Positions 47,951-57,209 of a DNA stretch of 64,000 bases are shown one piece after another. Where the stretch lies: assembly GCF_026262505.1 (NCBI RefSeq), contig NC_067207.1:27558082-27622081 (forward strand), given 5' to 3'. Within the stretch, counting starts at the first letter, position 1; every line of letters starts with the position of its first letter. This DNA comes from Trichomonas vaginalis G3. Its lineage: Eukaryota > Parabasalia > Trichomonadida > Trichomonadidae. The notes beneath the pieces were generated by a model. That model searched no databases. It was not told where the DNA came from and saw only the letters and a program-made list of their open reading frames with translations. Position numbers and translations under genes: made by a program.

Positions 47951-48978
47951 ATGTCAAACTCTGGCTTCATACACATTGATCCTTCTCTGTTGGGGCAAAT
48001 TACCGACACTCTGCGTGATATGGTAAATGAACTTGACGAACTGAAAAAGCTCGATTTGAAGAAATTAACTTCGGATCCATCGGATTTTGAAATTTTTCTG
48101 AAGCAAATCCGTTCAGGCAGACCAATCGACGATTCCAGTTTAATTAAAAAGATTACAAACTCCGAAATTAATAAATATTCTTTCGGTTTATTAACTTTTC
48201 TTATCGCTACTCAAGCAACCAATTTAACTGATCAAATCATAAGTATTAAGCCCATTGATGTTAACCAAATTGTGTTTAAAGACAAACATTTACTCCATAA
48301 TCAGACAATCCTTCAAAATATCGACAAAGTCAAATACTTGATTGAAAAAGGAATCGATATCAATCAACAAGACTCAAACGACAAGACACCACTTCACCTT
48401 TGTTGTTCATCAAACCATTTATTAGATGCAGCCTTGTTTCTAGTTGATCAAAGCAATATTAAAGTTAATATAGAAGACAATAAGAAGCATATGCCAATAT
48501 ATTATGCATGTGGCCTCACAGTTTCCTCAGATGAAGAACTTGACAAATTAATACTTTTAATTCAAAAACTTCTTGAGAAAGTAAACCCAAATAGTATTAC
48601 ATCTGATATTTGCGATGTTGTATTATATAGTGAAATTGATGATCTTCTCCCAAAGGATAAGTTTAAAGTAATAAAATCAGATTCCACAAAGTTATTTGAA
48701 CAAAATTAAGGATCCGAATGAAATCTATAAGGGTTATACAATGCTCACAAGATGTATCGAATTGGGGAACATTGATCTTGCTAAATATATCAATAAACAA
48801 GATAAAAAAAGAACTTATTGAGTTTCTTCTTGCAAACAATGCTGATGTCAACTACATGTATTCAGATCAAACACCACTCACTTATCCAATCCGAGAAAAC
48901 AGAAAAAATACATTTACTATTATTGACTATATTATTGTTTTGTATATATTATATTATAGTTTGATACATGATAAATGA
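47951..48978 (+). pseudogene. Ankyrin-repeat protein, frameshifted
   Basis: The ATG at 47951 (MSNSGFIHIDPSLLGQ) opens about 252 codons to TAA at 48709. The N-terminal helical region with ISIKPIDVNQIVFKD is followed by ankyrin repeats (NQQDSNDKTPLHLCCSSNH, EDNKKHMPIYYACG). Beyond the stop the protein continues in another frame (GYTMLTRCIELGNIDLAKYI) and then a third (ELIEFLLANNADVNYMYSDQTPL), so two indels near 48705 and 48810 break it. The family is very large in trichomonads, with roles unknown. It is a recent pseudogene or contains assembly errors. The open frame upstream of 47951 has no similarity that I can see. Confidence 0.7.
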
Positions 48979-49328
48979 TAAATTTACTATTTGTTTTATA
49001 ATAAATATAGATTTTTTGAAAATTGATAATTTGAATTTTAGAATTATTGAGTTTGAAGCATAATGATATCATAAAAGAATAAATATTGGCTTTTCTATCT
49101 ATAAATAACTCATTGTTTAAATAAAATCTAAATTACATTTAACATAATTCATAGAAATCACATAAAAACTAAGATAGTTTTATGTATAGATAACTCATTG
49201 TTTAAGTGTGCACTTACGCCCATTTGACTTTAATTCAAATTTTTGACAACTGGGGTGAAGCATCATTGAAAATTAACCTTTAACATCTGAATTGAAAGCC
49301 CCGTCATAGGGGCGTAAGTTCACCCAAT
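48979..49328. repeat. Spacer with dispersed direct repeats
   Basis: ATAACTCATTGTTTAA occurs near 49104 and 49190 and, as ATAACTCATGGTTTAA, near 49819. AAATCTAAATTACA also occurs three times (near 49125, 49337 and 49840). ACTTACGCCC near 49212 and GGGCGTAAGT near 49312 form a 10-bp inverted pair about 90 bases apart. These place the 36-bp array inside a set of short direct repeats. Confidence 0.6.
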
Positions 49329-49333
49329 AAATA

Positions 49334-49837
49334 ATGAAATCTAAATTACAATTATTTTCAAATAACATCATACATGATTTCATGAACAGATCAACAAATA
49401 ACATCATACATGATTTCATGAATAACTCAACAAATAACATAATACACGATTTCATGAACAACTCAACAAATAACATCATTCATGATTTCATGAACAACTC
49501 AACAAATAACATAATACATGATTTCATGAACAACTCAACAAATAACATAATGCATGATTTCATGAATAACTCAACAAATAACATAATACATGATTTCATG
49601 AACAACTCAACAAATAACATCATTCATGATTTCATGAACAGATCAACAAATAACATAATGCATGATTTCATGAACAACTCAACAAATAACATAATACACG
49701 ATTTCATGAACAACTCAACAAATAACATCATTCATGATTTCATGAACAGATCAACAAATAACATAATGCATGATTTCATGAACAACTCAACAAATAACAT
49801 AATACACAAAAACTTAGATAACTCATGGTTTAAATAA
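49334..49837 (+). CDS. Possible repeat protein encoded by the 36-bp array
   Basis: An ATG at 49334 opens 167 codons through the whole array, giving tandem NNIIHDFMNNST units and ending NLDNSWFK. Most differences between units fall in third codon positions in this frame (ATC/ATA, ATA/ATT, CAT/CAC, AAC/AAT); replacements are limited to Ile/Met and Asn/Arg. This hints at selection on the peptide, but a frame through any 36-bp repeat without stops is open by default. The product would be a low-complexity Asn-rich protein of unknown role. Confidence 0.35.
   Translation: MKSKLQLFSNNIIHDFMNRSTNNIIHDFMNNSTNNIIHDFMNNSTNNIIHDFMNNSTNNIIHDFMNNSTNNIMHDFMNNSTNNIIHDFMNNSTNNIIHDFMNRSTNNIMHDFMNNSTNNIIHDFMNNSTNNIIHDFMNRSTNNIMHDFMNNSTNNIIHKNLDNSWFK
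49361..49806. repeat. Tandem array, twelve 36-bp units plus a partial
   Basis: Twelve complete 36-bp units start at 49361 and a thirteenth is cut at about 49806. The unit is AATAACAT(C/A)ATACATGATTT followed by CATGAACAACTCAACA. No spacers separate the units. Near-identical 33-bp sequences around AAATCTAAATTACA flank the array on both sides (49329 and 49834). Confidence 0.95.
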
Positions 49838-49936
49838 TAAAATCTAAATTACATTTATTTTCAATAAATAAAAAAAAGAAGATCAAAAAAATAATATAAT
49901 AAAATAATAATATACAATAAAAGAGAGAATATACAA

Positions 49937-51769
49937 TTAAGCCTTTGCAGGACATTGCGAACCAAGTGCCAACAGTAAATTAGTATTAGAGAACTTAATT
50001 CTTCTTGTATCAGCGTATCTTGGCTGCAATCTCTTCAATGGCTTTGCCTGAGCTATTGCAGAAGTTCTAAAGTTCTCTATATCCCACAACAAAATGTCTC
50101 CTTCCTGTCCAACTGAAGCAACAATTGTTCCTTCAACAGATATGGCGATTTCCCTCACAGGACCGTTATGTGCCATTATGTGGCCGAGTTTATTTCCTTC
50201 TGCCAAGTCCCAAGAAGTTATTGCTCCTGAGTCATCTCCACTTATCAAGAGCTTTCCGTTTCTCGTGAACTGCATGCATCTAGGAACATTCATTCTGTCT
50301 GCGAGCTGGCGCAAACTCATTCCATCTCTCATGTCCCAAAGATGGATAGAACAATCACATGAACATGTGGCCAAAAGTGAACTGTTCGGATGGAATTTTA
50401 AGTCAACAATCGGTTTGTTGTGTTGTGTGAAGACACGAATTGGTTCTTGACGTGAAGTGTCGTAGAGAAGGGCTACAGGGTCTTCACAACCGATTGCAAT
50501 CTGATGATTGAACGGACTCCAGTCGCCACACCAGTTTACGTTGAATGGAGTATGGTATTCTTGCAGGACAATCGAGTTTTCGCAGTTCCAGACGCGTACA
50601 TGGCCAAGACCGCCTGTCATAAGGTAGCGGCTGTTCGGAGAAAACTTGCACCAGTACGGTTTCGGACCAATAAGATTTCTATTGAAGTAAGTATAGACTT
50701 CCGCGCCGTAGGATTGCTTGTTCTTGATTGGATAACGAGGAACCATCATTTGATTGAGGAGTTCGAAGCCTGGACCGGTCTTTTCGTTTTGTGCTGTAAC
50801 TCCTTTGTATAAAAAGAGGTCGTCGAGGTCTGTATATACGTTTGTGCTGATGAGCTTAGTAATGCCAGTACCTGTGCATACAGAAATTAATGTTCCGTCG
50901 TCATTTATATCATAATATTGATCATGAGTAGGAAAAGTAAAATATGCGCAGGCCGGGAGCTCGGATTTGTTAAGCTTGGCCATAAGCTGTGCTTGCATGG
51001 TTCCTGCAAGGATTTGTTCAACAGGAATTTTTGGTAAATTTACAACTTGAGGAGTTCTCTTAGAAGTATCGTCATCAAAGAGGGAAATCTTAAGTCTGTT
51101 AGCGGTTTCTTCATCTGGGTAAATAGTTTCAATGCGCTGGTTGATGAGATCAATTAAATTGTCTTTAAGAAGGGAAAGAGTTGGATCTCTCCTTTCTGGG
51201 TTCTTCGCATTGTCAGGGAGAATGAACTCTGGTATGGATTCTGGAGAATTGAGGATCTTTTCGTAAGGAATATAAGTGACATGTAAACGATCTTGAATTA
51301 TACCGAGAAATGTATAAAAATAGTTCTCTTCGAGAAAGCTAGTAAGGGTGTTGAACGATGTTTTAGTGATTTTGAGGCTAAAACCATTGTCGGCGAGCTT
51401 AGGACAAGCATTATTTGCAACAGCCTTTTTGAGCTTGCTTTGATCGTGATATCTGTGGTGATCACCTGTATTTCTATTCATGAATTTGGTTACTACCTGC
51501 TTATCAACACCCCTTTCTGACATTATAATAATGGAATGGAAAAAAAAAGCGTAAAGAATTTTGTATAGTTCACGGTACTGGATTGATTCAGGAGGGAAGC
51601 TCGTGATTATCCAATTCTTGACCGCGTCGTACTGTTCAGGTAATTTTGAAACGTCTTCGTTTTTAATCATTTCTCGTAAAGCGATTTTATATATATCATT
51701 CTGATCTGCAGCAGGTTGTTGAGCCCCATGAATGCCATTGCCATAATTTTGGACTGGTTGACTATTCAT
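49937..51769 (-). CDS. TAF5: TFIID subunit TAF5
   Basis: The ATG at 51769 (MNSQPVQNYGNG) is chosen over 51796 because the initiator-like TCACTTTT lies between them; it gives 610 residues. Residues about 30-150 fit the TAF5 NTD2 domain (AVKNWIITSFPPESIQYRELYKILYAFFFHS, here noted by its WI.TS..S...EL..ILY pattern). The C-terminal 270 residues hold WD40 repeats (WCKFSPNSRYLMTGG, KFHPNSSLLATCSCDCSIHLWD, GDDSGAITSWD, GQEGDILLWDI). TAF5 is a scaffold of TFIID and, in some lineages, SAGA. No LisH motif is evident. The gene is intact. Confidence 0.85.
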   Translation of the reverse strand: MNSQPVQNYGNGIHGAQQPAADQNDIYKIALREMIKNEDVSKLPEQYDAVKNWIITSFPPESIQYRELYKILYAFFFHSIIIMSERGVDKQVVTKFMNRNTGDHHRYHDQSKLKKAVANNACPKLADNGFSLKITKTSFNTLTSFLEENYFYTFLGIIQDRLHVTYIPYEKILNSPESIPEFILPDNAKNPERRDPTLSLLKDNLIDLINQRIETIYPDEETANRLKISLFDDDTSKRTPQVVNLPKIPVEQILAGTMQAQLMAKLNKSELPACAYFTFPTHDQYYDINDDGTLISVCTGTGITKLISTNVYTDLDDLFLYKGVTAQNEKTGPGFELLNQMMVPRYPIKNKQSYGAEVYTYFNRNLIGPKPYWCKFSPNSRYLMTGGLGHVRVWNCENSIVLQEYHTPFNVNWCGDWSPFNHQIAIGCEDPVALLYDTSRQEPIRVFTQHNKPIVDLKFHPNSSLLATCSCDCSIHLWDMRDGMSLRQLADRMNVPRCMQFTRNGKLLISGDDSGAITSWDLAEGNKLGHIMAHNGPVREIAISVEGTIVASVGQEGDILLWDIENFRTSAIAQAKPLKRLQPRYADTRRIKFSNTNLLLALGSQCPAKA

Positions 51770-52481
51770 GTTCTGAATGAAAAGTGACAAATTCATTCAT
51801 ATCATTGCTTTCATAACATATCATACATATAGATTATACTACATATAAATAGTTAAAAAACTAACTATTATACAATAATTTTGAAATTTCATCTGATATT
51901 TTCATTTTCCTTTCAGTGATACTCACATTACATATACGTAGACAAACATCTAACCATTAAGTTATAGTTTTGATTAAAACCTAAAACTTAATAACAATTT
52001 CAACTTTCTTTCAATACAAAAACTTATAATATCAGACATATGACATATACTACATGTGTATAGTTAGATCACTTATAATTAAGTTATAATTTTGATTAGA
52101 ACTTAAAATTCCATCTTGTTATTTAAAAATTCAAAGAGTTTAGAAAACAAGACATCCTTATTTCAGCAGAACAGATCTTGTCTATACTATTTACATATAA
52201 AATGGTCGTTTTGGATGTTCCGTTGAAAGACATTTATTGAGATTACAAGTTAAAAGTTCAATGAATCATAAATATCAATCCACATAGTCTATCATTCACT
52301 TCATTGTAGGAATTAAGAGATCATGAGGCAAAAAATGTAAACCTTTCAAAGTTATCCATTTTGTCATTTTTTTTGACTAGACTGTTTTTAAATTTGAAGG
52401 TTCAATCATAGTTAAATATAATTATAAATTTTTAGATTTTTTCTCTTACAAAATTTTTTTTTCTTCCTACAAAAACAATAA
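51770..52481. other. Intergenic with a short degenerate direct repeat
   Basis: Divergent promoter region between TAF5 and the eIF4G-like gene. ATTAAGTTATAGTTTTGATT (51956) recurs with changes at about 52078. Nothing else is recognisable. Confidence 0.4.
51781..51788 (-). promoter_or_regulatory. Initiator-like TCACTTTT upstream of TAF5
   Basis: On the minus strand TGTCACTTTTCATTC lies 12-20 bases before the chosen ATG and fits the trichomonad initiator. It argues against the upstream in-frame ATG at 51796 as the start. Confidence 0.55.
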
Positions 52482-54419
52482 ATGACTTATTATACTGTTG
52501 ATGAGATGCTTGATATTTTTAGGAATAATGAAACAACAATGCACCAAGAGCGCTTGAAAAACGAAGCTGCAGTTATGCGTATGTACGCTGATGCAACAAA
52601 ACAAAAAAAATTCAAGAAAGGCTCGCATGGATCTAAAGACAATTTACTAACATTTCACCAAAGCGATAGCAACGCTTTTGTTCTCAGTCATTTAAGGAAA
52701 AACGCAGGAGATGACAAAGATCCAATCAGAGACATCAACTTAGAACTTAATATTATCAAACCACAAAAAATTAACGAGTCTGTTGATAAATTGTGCAAGT
52801 TTGATCTCTCTATGGTGCTTGATTGCTTGATTCAAAAGGCTTTTCACGCTGTTCAAAATCCGGAACAACCTTCGAGCTTGATTCCAGTCCAAATTGAATT
52901 ATTCCACAAATTATTAGCAAAAGATAGCATTTTTAAGACATTTCCTGTTGAATTATATATAAAATACGTCGAACTCCTCTCACAGCCGAATTATAGGGAT
53001 AACTGCAAGACAGTGTTAGTGTACTTATCACATTTATTCGTCACTCATGTCATTTCGAGGAAAGATTACGGTACAATTTTATATCAACTTTGTTCTTACC
53101 CTACATTACAATATGGACTTGAATTAATGGTCTCCGCGCTCACTATTTCAGGTAAGTATATTGATTCCCACAGATTGAAAGAGTTTTTCTACTTTTATCG
53201 ATACATGAACATGAATTTACAGAACGTACCGTCATATACGCAGTACCTCATTAACGAGCTCTTATTTATTCGCTACAAGGGCTGGTCTGACAATGAAGAA
53301 CTCAAAATTATTCCAGGAAAATTCGAAAGTGTTCCAAAACCAGTGGAATCAATCATTCCTCAAGCAGAGAAGCTCATAGAAGAAAGGAAACAGAACGAAG
53401 CTCAGCAAATTGCAGAGAAACAGTCTGCTTCTGCAAATAATTCGAAACTTACCATAAATCCACAGAATTTATCACAGAGCCAAAGCGAGAACGACATTTC
53501 TCAGCAAGATACACCTCAAAACCAGGAAGATGAGCAACAAATTTCATCTGATACTCAATCAATCGAAGAACCACAACAGAATGACAATGAACAACCAAAC
53601 AAAGAACCACAGCCACAAAATGATGAACAAATAGCCGATAACATTGAAGATTTTGTTGAAAAATCTTTTAACAACTGGTTAGATTCAGGAGAACTCGCAG
53701 ATTTTACCAAATTTGATATTGACCTTGTTATATCTACAACATTACGTCTTTTCAATCTATTTAACAATGAAATTTCAGACTATTCTGATTTTATTTCAAA
53801 AGTTTATTATCAAATTGTTCCAAACAGAGAGGATGCCATCTACCATATCATGTCAAACCTCTACGTCATCAAAGAGCTTGCAGATAACAATGAAAATTCT
53901 TTTGAAATTTATGATAACCTCGGAATGACACTTTTCAACTTGGCTCATATAAAAGACTATATAGGAGTATACGATGCGTATGATATCCTTTCAAACGAAG
54001 TAATTCCTAGAGATATCGGACTTAATATTAAATATAGCATCTCGCAAAGCATCAGAACAATCTACGATTATGAGATTCTTGATGTCCCTGAGGGTGATGA
54101 GGATAAAATCAAACAGATTGCCCTTGATGTTGTAATTAATGTTAATTTCAACACACAAGAGATGATTACGGACAAATTAATCGAGGACACAAATAACTTG
54201 CAACCACTTGCCTGCTTTATTTTCTTCAAATCTATGTTCATTAATGGATTTTATGATAGAACCCTCTTAGATAACAAAGAACTAACAGATTTATTGGCTA
54301 TGACCAACATGACATTCATGGGTGAGTTGGATGCAATAGTTGCAGAGGTTTCAAATGCAATTCCTGAAATTTCTAATGATCCGGAATATAAGAAACTCTT
54401 TTATATAAAATTGAATTAA
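52482..54419 (+). CDS. eIF4G-like MIF4G/MA3 protein
   Basis: The intact frame is 645 residues. Residues 3-12 (YYTVDEMLDI) resemble a Y-x4-L/M-hydrophobic eIF4E-binding motif. Residues about 97-270 fit a MIF4G domain: NESVDKLCKFDLSMVLDCL, LYIKYVELLSQPNY, LELMVSALTISGKYID and YTQYLINELLFIRYKGW, the last closely matching the end of eIF4G MIF4G domains. A Gln/Asn/Glu-rich linker spans about 300-385. Residues about 388-560 could be an MA3-like helical domain (VEKSFNNWLDSGELADF). The architecture suggests a short translation-initiation scaffold. Alternatives are other MIF4G proteins such as Paip1-like or decay factors. Confidence 0.6.
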   Translation: MTYYTVDEMLDIFRNNETTMHQERLKNEAAVMRMYADATKQKKFKKGSHGSKDNLLTFHQSDSNAFVLSHLRKNAGDDKDPIRDINLELNIIKPQKINESVDKLCKFDLSMVLDCLIQKAFHAVQNPEQPSSLIPVQIELFHKLLAKDSIFKTFPVELYIKYVELLSQPNYRDNCKTVLVYLSHLFVTHVISRKDYGTILYQLCSYPTLQYGLELMVSALTISGKYIDSHRLKEFFYFYRYMNMNLQNVPSYTQYLINELLFIRYKGWSDNEELKIIPGKFESVPKPVESIIPQAEKLIEERKQNEAQQIAEKQSASANNSKLTINPQNLSQSQSENDISQQDTPQNQEDEQQISSDTQSIEEPQQNDNEQPNKEPQPQNDEQIADNIEDFVEKSFNNWLDSGELADFTKFDIDLVISTTLRLFNLFNNEISDYSDFISKVYYQIVPNREDAIYHIMSNLYVIKELADNNENSFEIYDNLGMTLFNLAHIKDYIGVYDAYDILSNEVIPRDIGLNIKYSISQSIRTIYDYEILDVPEGDEDKIKQIALDVVINVNFNTQEMITDKLIEDTNNLQPLACFIFFKSMFINGFYDRTLLDNKELTDLLAMTNMTFMGELDAIVAEVSNAIPEISNDPEYKKLFYIKLN

Positions 54420-54862
54420 AGTATTCTTATGATATTATCTTTTTAATTCGTTTTTTTGAACAAAGATAAAATTTTTTTTGAGGTGTATTTCATTTGCTGT
54501 TTCATTTTAGGTTTCAACTAGTTGTATGTTTACAATTATCATAAGGATCAAAATTCAGATTATCCTTTTGCAAAAAAATCATTTTGTGATCAATATTTTG
54601 TTCGTATTGCAATAATTATTCAAAATTACAAGATGTGAATAGGCGAGACAATTATTATTACCGATATATAGCAACTAGATTGGAAAATTATTGGACTTAT
54701 ATCCAGTTTTTCGACAAATTTCAATTGGAAACTGATAATCAAAGATAAAAAGTTCTATTTTTTCATTACATATTTCTACTAGAGTTGTAAAAACTGATTA
54801 TGAGTGTCTTTTCCAAAAGGCAATTTTTTTTCGTAAACGTCAATATAAAAAATATTTCGAAA
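54420..54862. other. Intergenic, no feature seen
   Basis: AT-rich spacer with no recognisable element. A frame open from 54800 joins the next gene but its first residues look like leader. Confidence 0.45.
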
Positions 54863-55246
54863 ATGTCTTCGGACACTGTAACTAATAGGATAGAGATAGC
54901 TATGGACCGCAACTATAACGAAAAAGCATTTAGAGAACAAATTAGGAGGCAAAACCCTGATATGCCTGCCGTTCCTGATGATTATCCACAATATGTTGCA
55001 GGTCCTTACGTATACAGTGAACAACACTTCTTCAAAATACAGTACCCAGAATGTACAGTAAATGAACTTCGCGCTTTTCTTATTGCAAATAAAGCAGATG
55101 TTGCTTATGAACAAGGAAAAATTGCTGACGCCCAAAAAATGTGTTTCCATGCTCTTACTTTTAATGCATGCGATGTTGATGCATACACAGGCCTTACTCG
55201 TCAATTAATCAAGGTCATTGAGGACGATTATACCTTAATTAATTGA
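54863..55246 (+). CDS. Hypothetical small protein, 127 residues
   Basis: The ATG at 54863 (MSSDTVTNRIEIAMDRNYNE) is preferred; the upstream ATG at 54800 adds a basic, aromatic stretch unlike the rest. The middle (PDMPAVPDDYPQYVAGPYVYSEQHFFKI, written here as the PDDYP..VAGPYVY patch) is Pro/Tyr-rich. The last 60 residues (VNELRAFLIANKADVAYEQG, then KIADAQKMCFHAL) are helical and resemble one TPR-like pair. No family is recognised. The composition and clean stop suggest a real gene. Confidence 0.6.
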   Translation: MSSDTVTNRIEIAMDRNYNEKAFREQIRRQNPDMPAVPDDYPQYVAGPYVYSEQHFFKIQYPECTVNELRAFLIANKADVAYEQGKIADAQKMCFHALTFNACDVDAYTGLTRQLIKVIEDDYTLIN

Positions 55247-55751
55247 CCACTTGATACATTGAAATATCATAAATATTGAAATATTAAAAAGTGTATTTCA
55301 AAATATTGAAATTATAAAAATTTATAATACTGAAATTGAGACAAATTAATAAATTCAATGTGTTTTTTTTTGAAATAACTCTCAAATATTATTTTTTTGT
55401 TTATTTAATGATGAATAAATATGATTGCTTTAGTCAATCATAAAAACTAATTTAAGTTTAAAATAATGAAAGGATAATTTGATCGTTTTTTAAAATACAA
55501 TTATTTTTGATGATTTGCAAGAATCTTTGAAAAGAATATAATATAGGTTCTATTTTTGTAAAATTTATCCAAATCATTTATTACATAAATTACGATTAAA
55601 ACGATGAAAGAACCAAAAAGTGTGTTTTGTGCTTTGTTGTTGCGTGTTGGATGCGGGATCCTGTTATTTCCGAAATCGACAAAAAATTTGGAAATTTAAT
55701 TTCCGAAATCGAAATTATATTAATGTTTTTAATATTCTTATATCAAAAGGA
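55247..55751. other. Intergenic, no feature seen
   Basis: AT-rich spacer of about 500 bases; AAATATTGAAAT-type motifs recur near 55260-55340 but form no clear array. Confidence 0.4.
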
Positions 55752-57097
55752 TTAAAGTTCATTAAGAGAAAAACAATTCTTCTTCTTCAATCTATTGGCG
55801 CATTTATTTCTACACGCCAATAAGGAAGGGAAAATTATAAGACACCATGGTGTCTTCAAAACGCTAATTTTTGATATTTTTAACAACCCTATCATAATTT
55901 GAATAACTGTATTTTTGTATAAATCATACATAATCATCTGATCATCTAAAGATAATTGAGCTCCTGGAGCAAAATTTAATTTAACAGTTTTTGGAAATGC
56001 ACCTCCGTCTAACTTTTTTATTGTTGAAGGTAATTGAACATTCTGTAACTTAGTGCATCCATCAAAGGATCGGGTGGATATTGTTTTTACTCCTTCTGGT
56101 ATTGTTATATTTGTTATTGGACAACTCATAAATGTGTCAGAATTAATAGATGTAATATTGGATGAAAGTTTGACACTTGTCAGATAATAACACCATCTAA
56201 AGGCACCATTATTAATAAATGTAACAGAATCTGGAATTATAATACTCTTCAATTTCGTAGTACTGAATGCATAATCTTCGATTCTTGTGATTTTATCATG
56301 AAGCTCGATTGATTCGATATTCGCCGTAATGAAAGAGTGGGATCCTATTACAGTAACGAAGTTCGGAACAGTGAATGAAATGCTTCCACTATTTGGATAT
56401 CTTGCAATTGTAGCTTGATTTTTTGAATACAAAATTCCATTATCTGATAAATAATTCTTATTCAAAGGATGACATGTGATAGACTTTAAAGTTGAAGTTC
56501 CCTCAATAACATTTCCATGGAAAAAGGTAACCTTTTCTGGTATATATATATTGTTTCAATGGCTGTAAATGAAAAAAATTGTGTATTAATGCTTTCTAGC
56601 TGAGAATCAGTTGGAATATTTACTGTTGTAAGCTGGTAACAATTTAAGAAACAATAGTCATTAATCACTCTGACTTCTTTTGGGATAGAGATACTTCGAA
56701 TAGAAGTATATGAAAAAGCATGAAGATGCATTGTAGTTAAATGCGTTGGAAGAAAGACATTTGATAAAGAACTGCATTTAGAAAATGCATATTGATTAAT
56801 ATTTGTTAGTAATTGACAATTTGTGAAATCAATTGCTGTTAGTTTAGTGCACCCATAAAATGCGCAGTCTGAAACTGTTTCAAGTTGTGATCCGGATGGA
56901 AATGTTACAGATTCAAGTGTTGATTGACTTCCTTGGAATGCAAAATTATTGCATTGATTGCTGCTATATGTTCCTGCCAATTTAATACATGATTCCCTGA
57001 TTGAAATACTAACAACATCTTTTGTAGAACGGAGAACAGTGCCTGGATCATTGTAATCCTCCAGTTAATTGTAAATATTAGAAATTTTTGAATTCAT
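55752..57097 (-). pseudogene. BspA-like leucine-rich-repeat protein, two breaks
   Basis: An ATG at 57097 gives ten codons and then TAA (57067-57065). The same frame continues (DPGTVLRSTKDVVSISIRES) into BspA/TpLRR repeats: CAFYGCTKLTAIDFTNC, YAFSKCSSLSNVFLPTHLTT, YCFLNCYQLTTVNIPTDS. Near 56545 a TA-repeat has gained two bases, and the remainder continues in another frame (LSDNGILYSKNQATIARYPN; AFRWCYYLTSVKLSSN; SFDGCTKLQNVQLPSTIKK) to 55752. The family is the largest surface-protein group in Trichomonas, with proposed adhesion roles. No C-terminal membrane anchor is evident. Confidence 0.8.
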
Positions 57098-57209
57098 AAC
57101 CCAATTTATTAAGGTTAAAATTATTGTACAAGAAACTCAGGTATGATTTTTTGAATTCAAATATAAAAGTGACAAAGATTTTAATCGTTTAATATTAAGT
57201 GTCAAAAAT

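Noticed and set aside
49361-49806. CRISPR array
   Set aside because: Units are directly adjacent 36-bp repeats without unique spacers, and the genome is eukaryotic.
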